Below, piece after piece: positions 9,200 to 17,312 of a DNA stretch of 64,000 nucleotides; the stretch's first letter is position 1, and the number at the start of each line of letters is the position of its first letter. A program made the translations under genes and the position numbers. Source of the stretch: Haloarcula hispanica ATCC 33960 (lineage in GTDB: Archaea > Halobacteriota > Halobacteria > Halobacteriales > Haloarculaceae); assembly GCF_000223905.1 (NCBI RefSeq), contig NC_015948.1, forward strand, positions 2,418,001 through 2,482,000, read 5' to 3'. The notes under the pieces were generated by a model. It was not told the origin of the DNA. It searched no databases and saw nothing but the letters and a program-made list of their open reading frames with translations.

Positions 9200-9349
9200 C
9201 TACGTGAGCCACTTCGTCCGGCGGATGTCGTACGCACCGCAGTCCGGACACGAGTGGTACTGAACGTCGAACGACGCCTGGCACACCAGACAGGTGTACC
9301 GGCGTCTCGGTTCCTCCCCAGGGGACACGGCGTTATCGAACAATCCCAT
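9200..9349 (-). CDS. Small zinc-ribbon protein
   Basis: A 49-residue protein starting MGLFDNAVSPGEEPRRRYTC. It has two CxxC knuckles (CLVC and CPDC) 14 residues apart, a single zinc ribbon, and ends RRTKWLT. Longer in-frame starts give an implausible N-terminus. Such stand-alone zinc-ribbon proteins are common in haloarchaea and usually of unknown role. A second one lies at 22628 and a zinc ribbon is also fused to the cupin at 29245. Confidence 0.75.
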   Translation of the reverse strand: MGLFDNAVSPGEEPRRRYTCLVCQASFDVQYHSCPDCGAYDIRRTKWLT

Positions 9350-9606
9350 CGACGACCACACACTCCCTTCGCAGTACGAGAGTAAAAACAGGGCAGATCG
9401 TTCATGCACATCATATCGTCGCTGTCTTGCGGTTACGATTATGGGGGAGGGTTGTGTCCGCTGGTGACTGGCAACACAAACGTGATCTTTGAGAGAGGTT
9501 TTGGAACGGGAGGTTGTCGTCCCAGCGAAGTTGTGAAGCCGACCTTGCCCTGACCAGAGAGTCGTGACCGCGGATTTTAATGCCCAGTCATCAGGTAACA
9601 CACGCT

Positions 9607-10788
<1,182 letters not shown>

Positions 10789-10922
10789 CGCTGTACTGAG
10801 CCGTCCCCGACGATTTTATTTCACGGATCTGCTGGAACAGGGTTGTCTCACGTAGCGCCGTTGTCCGAAGTCATGCGACAGACCAAGTCCTGTTCACAGT
10901 CACTCGACACCGACTGAAAACC

Positions 10923-10958
10923 AAGTCCGCCCTCCCCGATTTGAACGGGTGACAAGTC
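10923..10958. repeat. Distal attachment-site repeat (tRNA-Tyr 3' fragment)
   Basis: Identical to 14609-14635 for 27 bases, mismatched at 10950 (T against G), then identical for 8 more. It covers the discriminator base, 3' acceptor strand and T-arm of tRNA-Tyr, but no anticodon arm follows, so it is not a tRNA gene. The integrase starts 50 bases downstream. Confidence 0.9.
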
Positions 10959-11007
10959 TCTGAAATAAAGAGACAATCCTCACGCCTTCTGGTGGTTCGA
11001 GGCAATC

Positions 11008-12024
11008 ATGACGAAGGAACTCGAACCCCTCACGCCCTCGGAAGCCAAGGAGATGTTCTTGGCCGACCGGCGTGGACAAGTCTCAGAAGGAACGGTACAG
11101 GCAGACGACTATCGACTCCGGCATCTCATTCGCTGGGCCGAGGATAATGGGCTCGACAATCTGAACGAACTCGATGGTCGGACTCTCCATAAGTTCCGAC
11201 TCTGGCGTAAGGAGGATGGGGACTTGAACAAGGTCAGTCTCCGGACGCAACTGAAATCGCTCCGAGTCTTCATCAAGTGGTACGAATCCATCGATGCAGT
11301 CGAGGAGGGATTTCACGAGAAGATTCTCCTCCCGACGCCATCGAAGGAAGAGGAGCGCCGAGAGGAGACACTTCGGTCGGGGCAGGCCGAGAACGTGCTG
11401 GAATATCTCCGCCGATTTGAGTATGCCTCTCGCTCCCATACGCTGGTCGAACTTCTCTGGCATACTGGACTCCGAATCGGAGCGGTCTATTCGCTGGACA
11501 TCGAGGACTTCGATTCCGAGGAGCAACGTCTCAGTCTCACCCATCGACCGGATACCGAGACGCCTCTTAAGAACAAATCCGAGGGGGAACGGATGGTCGC
11601 TCTCAGTCAGTACCTCTGCGAAGTCCTCGAAGACTGGATTGACCACAATCGTCCCGAGGTCACTGATGAGAACGACCGAGAACCTCTCTTCGCTTCGGAG
11701 CAAGGCCGATTGACGATATCGACCATGCGCGAGAGAGTCTATACGGTCACTCGCCCCTGCTACTATGGAGACCATTGCCCGCATGACCGGCGAGAACGGG
11801 ACTGCGAGGCGACCAAATACGGATATCGTAGCAAGTGCCCTTCGAGCGTCAGCCCCCACTCAATCCGGAGAGGGGCTATCACTCACTTCCTGACCGAGGA
11901 CGTTCCCGAGAAGGTCGTCTCCGACCGGATGGATGTGGGGCAGGATGTTCTCGACAAGCACTATGACCGACGGACAGAGGAGGTTCCGGTCGGTGGCTGG
12001 GACCACGGGGGCAACGATGAGTGA
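11008..12024 (+). CDS. Tyrosine recombinase (integrase) with Cys-rich insertion
   Basis: Site-specific integrase, 338 residues. The N-terminal SAM-like core-binding domain spans about residues 8-105. The catalytic domain has Arg156 (WHTGLRIG), the HxxR box His284/Arg287 (PHSIRRGAITHFL) and nucleophile Tyr319 (VLDKHYDRR). Before the HxxR box are Cys251, Cys257, Cys266 and Cys277, a likely zinc knuckle seen in many haloarchaeal integrases. It sits beside the left att repeat, and its last 8 bases overlap the next small gene. Co-transcription of an integrase with small accessory genes is known for the SNJ2-type haloarchaeal system; whether this integrase belongs to that family needs a tree. Confidence 0.93.
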   Translation: MTKELEPLTPSEAKEMFLADRRGQVSEGTVQADDYRLRHLIRWAEDNGLDNLNELDGRTLHKFRLWRKEDGDLNKVSLRTQLKSLRVFIKWYESIDAVEEGFHEKILLPTPSKEEERREETLRSGQAENVLEYLRRFEYASRSHTLVELLWHTGLRIGAVYSLDIEDFDSEEQRLSLTHRPDTETPLKNKSEGERMVALSQYLCEVLEDWIDHNRPEVTDENDREPLFASEQGRLTISTMRERVYTVTRPCYYGDHCPHDRRERDCEATKYGYRSKCPSSVSPHSIRRGAITHFLTEDVPEKVVSDRMDVGQDVLDKHYDRRTEEVPVGGWDHGGNDE

Positions 12025-12214
12025 AGCTCAGGAAGTGACGCCCGAGGACGCAGATACAGTCGTGAAGATGGAGAAGTCCGTCACCAATCCCGCCGTCTCG
12101 ACTGAGGAAGTCGCCGAAGAACTCGGAGTCAGTACCGAAGAGGCGTTCGAGCTACTGGATGAATCCCCACGCCCCTCAGGAAAGCCAGTCGGGGATACCC
12201 ATATCTGGTGGTAG
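12017..12214 (+). CDS. Small helix-turn-helix protein, possible integration accessory factor
   Basis: 65 residues, ATG overlapping the integrase stop by 8 bases, so it is almost surely co-translated with it. The segment NPAVSTEEVAEELGVSTEEA has the spacing of a helix-turn-helix; the end is short and aromatic (THIWW). By position it may direct or help the integrase (an excisionase-like or SNJ2 Orf2-like factor). That is inference from gene order. I do not recognise a named family. Confidence 0.7.
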   Translation: MSEAQEVTPEDADTVVKMEKSVTNPAVSTEEVAEELGVSTEEAFELLDESPRPSGKPVGDTHIWW

Positions 12215-12364
12215 AGGATTCCCCATGTTTCCGATGGAGAACAGTAGGGACGATTTCATTCGTAGATTCCCCGTAGCCGTCCCCCTCCCGAATGGTGGGG
12301 AAGGGATGCTCAACGCTCTAACGCCCTCGCCCACCCCTCACATCATACATCAACTCCATAGACC

Positions 12365-13006
12365 ATGACCATCGAGCAAGAAGAGCAGTACCTCGGCAAC
12401 GAGCCTGACGAGGTTCCGAGAATCGAGCCAGACGAGCAATGCAACGGGAAGAAAGTCGAGCGCGACGACGAGAGTGAGGAGACGGTCTTCGCTGGATACT
12501 GCAACGCCACCGCCGGGAAGGGAACCGACCATCTCGGTGAAGGGCGTTGTAAGTATCATGGAGGGGCTTCGACTGGAGCGCCGAAGGGGAACCAGAACGC
12601 TCAGACTCACGCCCTGAACGCCGACCCCCATCACTACTTCCAGTCCCTCCCACGAGAGCAGAAGGAGTATGTCCGGGATGTCTCCGCTTCGATTCAGGAC
12701 CGGATTCGAGCGCGTTCGGGGGACGTCGATTATCTGGATAGGGTGATGACCCGGCGAATCGCTATCGAACTCCACATCGTCAGTAAGGCCAGCGACTACG
12801 TCGAGAACGTCTCCGGGCTGACCGAGACTATCTTCACCGAACACGGAAGCCACGAGAAGGAAGCCGCCCTCCTCGATGAGATTCGGAAACGCGACAAGAC
12901 GATATTCCGGATGCTCAAGGAAGTCGGCGTTCTGGATGACCCAGAGAGTCAGAAAGCGGATGCGCTCGAATCGTGGAGGTCCTTCGTCGAGGATGGGAGT
13001 TCCTGA
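12365..13006 (+). CDS. HGG-motif Cys/His protein, mobile-element associated
   Basis: 213 residues, acidic. The N-terminal third has Cys26, Cys46, Cys62 and His65, then CKYHGGASTGAPKGNQNA, a zinc-type CCCH arrangement followed by a Gly/Asn-rich loop. This HGG...GxPxGNxNA signature is met in proteins of phages and integrated elements, some annotated as small terminase-like or DNA-binding. The remaining 130 residues are predicted helical and charged (RRIAIELHIVSKASDYVENV; LLDEIRKRDKTIFRMLKEVG). No large terminase is nearby, so a packaging role is unproven. It starts 150 bases after the small HTH gene. Confidence 0.72.
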   Translation: MTIEQEEQYLGNEPDEVPRIEPDEQCNGKKVERDDESEETVFAGYCNATAGKGTDHLGEGRCKYHGGASTGAPKGNQNAQTHALNADPHHYFQSLPREQKEYVRDVSASIQDRIRARSGDVDYLDRVMTRRIAIELHIVSKASDYVENVSGLTETIFTEHGSHEKEAALLDEIRKRDKTIFRMLKEVGVLDDPESQKADALESWRSFVEDGSS

Positions 13007-13173
13007 GATTCACTGAGCGCGGCGAGGAAGCGATTGAATAGCGAGCAATCGTCTTCTGCTCGATAACTCTAAAATCGCCTGAGGAAAACGAATAGAGCTA
13101 ATTCATAGGTCAATGGGACCGGGCTGGTCAGGTCAAGAAAAAGACTAAGCGATTATGATTTCGAGTATACCAT
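13007..13173. promoter_or_regulatory. AT-rich promoter region of the HEPN-like gene
   Basis: Base composition drops sharply in GC compared with the flanking genes. A TATA-like stretch (gagtatacc) lies immediately before the start at 13174 and more AT-rich blocks lie upstream. This separates the integrase operon from the cargo genes, suggesting separate expression. Confidence 0.4.
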
Positions 13174-13968
13174 ATGGCTGCCCCAGTTGAAGCTATTGAG
13201 AAAGAAGTTGAACGATTAGAGGGTGATGCCGAATCTATTGAAGCATTATATACGGATTTTTTCAATCGAATTGGGACCCATTCGGCTAACGGACCTGGCG
13301 ATATGGTAGTCGTGGGAGGTAGATTTTGGGATACCCCCTCTGACGAGCTAGAAGAACTTCAACGAGAGGCATTGCAAAAATACGAGGTTTGGTACAATTC
13401 AGCCACCCCTCTCATCTCTGACTATCTCCCGAATCGCCTAGAGGACTTTGAGCAACATTACTCGGAGTTCAAAGAGAGACTTCAGTTGGACAAAGATGCT
13501 CGGTCAGATACTCAAAAGGTACTGAATGCTCAAAATGCGGATTTTGATTCTCAGCGTAGTATTCTCCAGTCAATCCCATCCAAGATTCGAGTTGAAGAAC
13601 TGAAGGTAAGACGGCAGATATCCGAAGAAGTCTCTCAAAGCGAGCTTGATACTGCAAGAGACCTCTTTGATGAGGGGGAGGTTAGAGCAAGTGGAGTGGT
13701 CGCAGGTATCGCTTTAGAGAGATACCTCTTAATGAAGTGCGAGAATGCTAACGCGGAAATCAGCTACAACTACAACGATGGAATTGCGGCTTTGGCTCAG
13801 AAATTATACGAGGCCGATGAGATTGACTCCACGCCTGAGAAGCACCTCCAACATCTTGCCGATATTCGGGCGGACTGTGCCCATGCAAATGAAGAAGACC
13901 CCGACCCCGATGACGTCGGACGGTTACTGGAGGATGTAGAGGACTATATTCGTGGCAGGAAAATATAG
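13174..13968 (+). CDS. HEPN-like protein, candidate RNase-type defence or toxin cargo
   Basis: 264 residues. The N-terminal 150 residues are largely helical and charged, likely coiled coil. The C-terminal 110 residues, from about 160, read like a HEPN domain: ARDLFDEGEVRASGVVAGIA, a long helix, then DIRADCAH with Arg232 and His237 in the Rx4H spacing of HEPN ribonucleases (the usual RN is RA here), and a final helix VGRLLEDVEDYI. Codon use is more AT-rich than the chromosome, which supports transfer. It converges on the membrane-anchored gene at 13998. HEPN proteins often act as toxins or antiviral effectors; the role here is inference. Confidence 0.7.
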   Translation: MAAPVEAIEKEVERLEGDAESIEALYTDFFNRIGTHSANGPGDMVVVGGRFWDTPSDELEELQREALQKYEVWYNSATPLISDYLPNRLEDFEQHYSEFKERLQLDKDARSDTQKVLNAQNADFDSQRSILQSIPSKIRVEELKVRRQISEEVSQSELDTARDLFDEGEVRASGVVAGIALERYLLMKCENANAEISYNYNDGIAALAQKLYEADEIDSTPEKHLQHLADIRADCAHANEEDPDPDDVGRLLEDVEDYIRGRKI

Positions 13969-13997
13969 ATGGGTTTCAAACCACCACTGAATAGGCT

Positions 13998-14381
13998 TTA
14001 GCGGTCCACTTTTACCACTTCAGTATCTCCATCGGGAGATGTGATTTCAACGACCGTCTCACCATTAGAGCCGGTAACTTCAACGAAGCTTCCATCTGCT
14101 GTCGTAACCTCGACTTTGTCAGTTTCTTCTCGGGAATCCAGATACTCCTTGACCATTATCGCAGTCCGGATTGAGCCTAATACGAGAGCACAAAGGGCAA
14201 TTGTTGTACCCGGTTCCGCTTCTTCAGCAACACCCAACGTTGTCTCAATGTCTTCGTCAAACTTCTCCTGTACTTCGGATTTTAGCCCGCTGCGTTTGCC
14301 AGGGTCAATTTCACCGTCTTCGTTCGTAATTGCTTCTCTGTTAATCTTCCAAGTGACGTGTACACCCTCATTCATGGTCAT
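13998..14381 (-). CDS. Small membrane-anchored or hydrophobic-helix protein with beta-hairpin tail
   Basis: 127 residues from MTMNEGVHVTW; an upstream in-frame ATG would add 15 residues of unlikely sequence. After an acidic N-terminal region there is one hydrophobic helix (GTTIALCALVLGSIRTAIMV), then a charged linker (KEYLDSREETDKV) and repeated short strands with turn motifs (TADGSFVEVTGSNGE, TSPDGDTEV). This order resembles EACC1-type components known from bacterial conflict systems (hydrophobic helix then V-x-V...DG-x-V hairpin), but the similarity is by eye only. Its partner may be the convergent HEPN-like gene 29 bases away. Confidence 0.6.
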   Translation of the reverse strand: MTMNEGVHVTWKINREAITNEDGEIDPGKRSGLKSEVQEKFDEDIETTLGVAEEAEPGTTIALCALVLGSIRTAIMVKEYLDSREETDKVEVTTADGSFVEVTGSNGETVVEITSPDGDTEVVKVDR

Positions 14382-14491
14382 GTATGTTGATGTTGTCTGG
14401 GTTTGGTAAGTAACCCGGTGAAGCAATTTCTGGCCTCGTCACTCGTGAATTCGTACGCTAAGGTCTAAGCGCGTTCCTCTCTTCAGCCACG

Positions 14492-14674
14492 ATGAACCAC
14501 CAGATGGCTACGACTGGACTTGATGACCAAGTGAACCCCGAGGCGTTTTCGGAGCAGTATAGCGCCGAATCGGGGCGCTATCCTGTGAATCTGGATAGCA
14601 AGGGTAGGAAGTCCGCCCTCCCCGATTTGAACGGGGGACAAGTCGATCTACAGTCGACTGCTCTACCAGTCTGA
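14492..14674 (+). CDS. Small open frame crossing the attachment site
   Basis: An open frame of 60 codons starting MNHQMATTGLDDQVNPEAF. It enters the att repeat and then reads antisense through tRNA-Tyr. If the element were circular, the frame would pass from this repeat into the left repeat's flank and stop at once, because the single T/G difference at 10950 turns GGA into TGA, giving a 48-residue product. It may be a real element gene truncated or extended by integration, or a chance frame. Confidence 0.35.
   Translation: MNHQMATTGLDDQVNPEAFSEQYSAESGRYPVNLDSKGRKSALPDLNGGQVDLQSTALPV
14609..14644. repeat. Proximal attachment-site repeat within tRNA-Tyr
   Basis: Partner of 10923-10958: 27 identical bases, one mismatch, 8 identical bases. 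From 14612 it is the 3' end of the tRNA gene on the minus strand, so insertion here leaves a complete tRNA. Confidence 0.9.
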
Positions 14675-14685
14675 GCTAAGGGCGG
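14612..14685 (-). tRNA. tRNA-Tyr (GTA anticodon)
   Basis: 74-base cloverleaf on the minus strand. Acceptor stem CCGCCCT pairs with AGGGCGG, discriminator A, no encoded CCA. D-arm GCTC/GAGC; anticodon stem GTCGA/TCGAC with loop CTGTAGA giving anticodon GTA; T-stem CCCCG/CGGGG with loop TTCAAAT. No intron. It is the chromosomal target of the integrated element to its left, and it remains intact. Confidence 0.96.
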
Positions 14686-14951
14686 TCGACACCCGAAAAT
14701 ACCCCGCCGTCCAGACTTAAGGATTGTTATTCGTAGAGGGTGCGCCGAACGGTCACACGACGCGGAGTGACACACCGGCTGGTGTCAGACACGTCTGACC
14801 CCGCTTCCGATCTTCCGATAGGCGGACCGAAACGGTCTACGAACGGTGTCCGACCGAACAGAGATGTATCGCGTCATGCCGGTAGCTGACGGGCGTCAGA
14901 CAGCGCGGGAAGATTAAAATACCAGCCTGTATAATACCCTCATCGAGCCCG

Positions 14952-15578
14952 ATGAGTAAGATAACGTTCCGTGCTGACGACGACCTCATCGACCAACTCG
15001 AGGCATTCGACGCCTCGAAGAGCGAGGTCATGCGCGAAGCACTCCGGGAGTATCTCGGAGACGCGTCACCGTCAGCGTCGGAACCACCGTCGGCGGCGTC
15101 GGAGTCCGTGACCGACGCCGAGACGATCGACGAGCTCATCGAAGACCGCGTCGACAGTATCATCGCCGACCGGCTGCAAACGCGACAACCGCGCTCGCAA
15201 CCGCAGGATGTCAACGTAAACATCTCGTTAGACGGCGTAAGCGCGGGGGCAGCGAGCGCCGAAACCGAGCAACAGCGCGCCGGCAGCCGAGGGGAAAGCA
15301 CCGAGAGCGGACGGTCCCACGACGAAAGTCAAACGTCTGATACGAGCGGGCGTAAGACAGAAGCGGAAACACGGGACAGAGCCGAGACGGAAGAACGTAA
15401 GACGTGTGCGCAATGTGGTGAAAACTTGGGTTCTGACCACGTTTACTGCCCGAACTGCGGTGAGAAAGCGTCCCGCCGGGTGTTCTGTGACTGCGGCGAC
15501 GAACTCCGGTCGGACTGGGGATTCTGCCCGGGTTGTGGGAGACGAACGCCTGCGGCGGATGTCCTCGACCAGACCTAA
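14952..15578 (+). CDS. cdrL: CdrL-type regulator: ribbon-helix-helix plus double zinc ribbon
   Basis: 208 residues. The first 36 (MSKITFRADDDLIDQLEAFD...) form a CopG-type ribbon-helix-helix DNA-binding domain. A low-complexity acidic linker of about 110 residues follows. The C-terminus has two zinc ribbons: Cys152/155 with Cys166/169, and Cys179/181 with Cys192/195. Position directly upstream of cdrS and ftsZ2 matches the haloarchaeal cdrL-cdrS-ftsZ2 locus, where these regulators control cell division genes. A TATA-like stretch (attaaaata) precedes the start. The 237-base gap to cdrS holds a candidate operator. Confidence 0.88.
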   Translation: MSKITFRADDDLIDQLEAFDASKSEVMREALREYLGDASPSASEPPSAASESVTDAETIDELIEDRVDSIIADRLQTRQPRSQPQDVNVNISLDGVSAGAASAETEQQRAGSRGESTESGRSHDESQTSDTSGRKTEAETRDRAETEERKTCAQCGENLGSDHVYCPNCGEKASRRVFCDCGDELRSDWGFCPGCGRRTPAADVLDQT

Positions 15579-15815
15579 ACCAGCGTTTGCACGCGATAGA
15601 CGCGCTCAGACGCCGTAAACGGGAAAGTGTATGACACTGCCCGTAAGTTTTAATACATCAGGGTCAGTGGTTTATTCTGCGTAAGACGGTCGTCTTACAC
15701 AGCGACGAACGCGAGGGGATGCCGCCCTCGTACTGCGGTTTCGCTGTGTAAACACTCGTGCGGGGCGTAAACAGGTCCCGTCCGGGCCGTCTTACCCAAG
15801 GGGAAACTACCAAAC
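15579..15815. promoter_or_regulatory. Promoter region of cdrS-ftsZ2 with palindromic operator candidate
   Basis: A TATA-like stretch (ttttaatac, about 15647-15656) is followed about 25 bases later by the perfect palindrome GTAAGACGGTCGTCTTAC (15681-15698), where transcription would start. A further half site, GTCTTAC, is at 15789-15795, 20 bases before the cdrS start. An 11-base GTGT-ATG-ACAC repeat lies near 15627. A ribbon-helix-helix protein such as CdrL or CdrS would be the obvious ligand. Confidence 0.6.
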
Positions 15816-15992
15816 ATGGAGCGTGTGACACTACGGATTCCGAAGCAGCAGATTGAAGAGGTCGAACAAATGGTCGAGACGGGCGAGTACCCCAATCGGA
15901 GCGAAGCGATTCGCTCGGCGGTTCGGGAGATGCTCGCCGAAGAAGGCTCCGAACAGGCCTCCGAAAAGAAGCGGTCCTGGGCCAAGGTGTAA
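15816..15992 (+). CDS. cdrS: CdrS, short ribbon-helix-helix cell-division regulator
   Basis: 58 residues. It starts [20 protein letters not shown] and continues through [16 protein letters not shown], a complete CopG-type ribbon-helix-helix with little else. A purine-rich stretch (aagggga) lies 10 bases upstream. It ends 2 bases before ftsZ2, so the two are surely one operon, as known for haloarchaea where CdrS controls ftsZ2 and division. Confidence 0.93.
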   Translation: MERVTLRIPKQQIEEVEQMVETGEYPNRSEAIRSAVREMLAEEGSEQASEKKRSWAKV

Positions 15993-15994
15993 CG

Positions 15995-17233
15995 ATGCAG
16001 GATATCGTCAACGAGGCCCTCGAACGCGACGAGCAAGAAAAGAAGAAGATGTCCGACGAGGACGTCGACGGGTTCGGAGACCCGCGCATCGTCATCGTCG
16101 GCTGTGGTGGCGCCGGCAACAACACGGTCAACCGCCTGTACAACATCGGCGTCGAGGGCGCTGACACCGTGGCCATCAACACGGACAAACAGCACCTCAA
16201 GATGATCGAAGCCGACACGAAGATTCTGGTCGGCAAGTCCCTCACCAACGGCCTCGGGGCCGGCGGTGACCCATCGATGGGCGAGCGCGCCACGGAGATG
16301 GCACAGGGCACTATCAAGGAAGTGCTGGGCGACGCTGACCTCGTGTTCGTCACCGCCGGCATGGGTGGCGGCACGGGGACTGGCGCGGCCCCGGTCGTCT
16401 CGAAGATTGCCAAGGAACAGGGCGCAATCGTCGTCGGCATGGTGTCGACGCCGTTCAACGTCGAGCGAGCGCGGACGGTCAAGGCCGAGGAAGGCCTGGA
16501 GAAGCTCCGCAACGAGGCGGACTCCATCATCGTGCTGGACAACAACCGCCTGCTCGATTACGTCCCGAACCTGCCAATCGGCAAGGCGTTCTCCGTGATG
16601 GACCAGATCATCGCCGAGACCGTCAAGGGCATCTCCGAGACCATCACCCAGCCGAGCCTCATCAACCTCGACTACGCCGACATGACATCCATCATGAACC
16701 AGGGCGGCGTCGCGGTGATGCTGGTCGGCGAGACCCAGGACAAGAACAAGACCGAGGAGGTCGTCAAGGACGCGATGAACCATCCGCTGCTTGACGTCGA
16801 CTACCGCGGCGCAAGCGGCGGCCTGGTCCACATCACTGGCGGCCCGGACCTCACGCTGAAGGAGGCCGAGGGCATCGCACAGAACATCACCGAGCGGCTC
16901 GAGGCCGACGCCAACGTCATCTGGGGCGCGCGGATTCAGGAAGAGTACAAGGGCAAGGTGCGAGTCATGGCCATCATGACCGGCGTCCAGTCCGCCCAGG
17001 TACTCGGCCCGACGACCCAGAAGCAGGCCAACAAGTCCCGCGAAGCAATTCAGGAAGTCGGTGACGACACGTCCTTCGACGCGTCCGACAACGTCGAAAG
17101 CTTCGACAGCCCCGCCCCGAACAGCGGGAGTCAGAACAGCGGCGGTCGAACCACCGGCTACAGCGAGACCGACGGCGGGCAGGACCAGCGCGAGAAGAAC
17201 AACGGACTCGACGTCATCCGGACGAACAAGTAG
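15995..17233 (+). CDS. ftsZ2: Cell division GTPase FtsZ2
   Basis: Tubulin-family cytoskeletal GTPase, 412 residues. The N-terminus [18 protein letters not shown] is that of the FtsZ2 type, not FtsZ1. GTP-binding elements: [11 protein letters not shown] at 35-44, the tubulin signature [12 protein letters not shown] around 122-133, and the T7 loop with NLDYADM near 220. After about residue 350 comes a disordered Ser/Asn/Asp-rich linker of roughly 50 residues, then a short conserved tail ending GLDVIRTNK, the likely anchor-binding peptide. FtsZ2 polymerises at midcell and drives constriction after FtsZ1 assembly. Confidence 0.97.
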   Translation: MQDIVNEALERDEQEKKKMSDEDVDGFGDPRIVIVGCGGAGNNTVNRLYNIGVEGADTVAINTDKQHLKMIEADTKILVGKSLTNGLGAGGDPSMGERATEMAQGTIKEVLGDADLVFVTAGMGGGTGTGAAPVVSKIAKEQGAIVVGMVSTPFNVERARTVKAEEGLEKLRNEADSIIVLDNNRLLDYVPNLPIGKAFSVMDQIIAETVKGISETITQPSLINLDYADMTSIMNQGGVAVMLVGETQDKNKTEEVVKDAMNHPLLDVDYRGASGGLVHITGGPDLTLKEAEGIAQNITERLEADANVIWGARIQEEYKGKVRVMAIMTGVQSAQVLGPTTQKQANKSREAIQEVGDDTSFDASDNVESFDSPAPNSGSQNSGGRTTGYSETDGGQDQREKNNGLDVIRTNK

Positions 17234-17312
17234 CGACGTCCGCGGTTCTTCTTTCGGTTTCTCGGTCGTGAGCGACGCCTTTACTCAGCGGTGTCTGACA
17301 GACGGACTTCGG

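Larger units (their letters stand above)
10923..14644. mobile_element. Small integrative element in the 3' end of tRNA-Tyr
   Basis: A stretch of about 3.7 kb bounded by direct repeats that match the 3' part of the tRNA-Tyr gene: 27 bases are identical, then one mismatch, then 8 more identical bases. The intact tRNA is at the right end and the fragment is at the left end, the expected result of tyrosine-recombinase insertion into a tRNA 3' end. Next to the left repeat is a tyrosine integrase, followed by a small HTH gene, an HGG Cys/His protein, a HEPN-like protein and a membrane-anchored small protein. The 13.0-14.5 kb part is visibly more AT-rich than the chromosome. No replication, capsid or packaging ATPase gene is seen, so it is a satellite-like element or a decayed remnant. 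Confidence 0.88.

Noticed and set aside
10923-10958. Possible second tRNA gene
   Set aside because: Only the 3' acceptor strand, T-arm and discriminator are present; no D-arm or anticodon arm follows, so it is an attachment-site fragment.
15351-15403. Extra GTAAGAC half sites inside cdrL as operators
   Set aside because: Both are in the codons for Arg-Lys-Thr within the linker, so they can be explained by coding sequence.
15695-16831. 378-codon open frame opposite ftsZ2
   Set aside because: Antisense to a clear FtsZ2; an effect of third-position GC bias.
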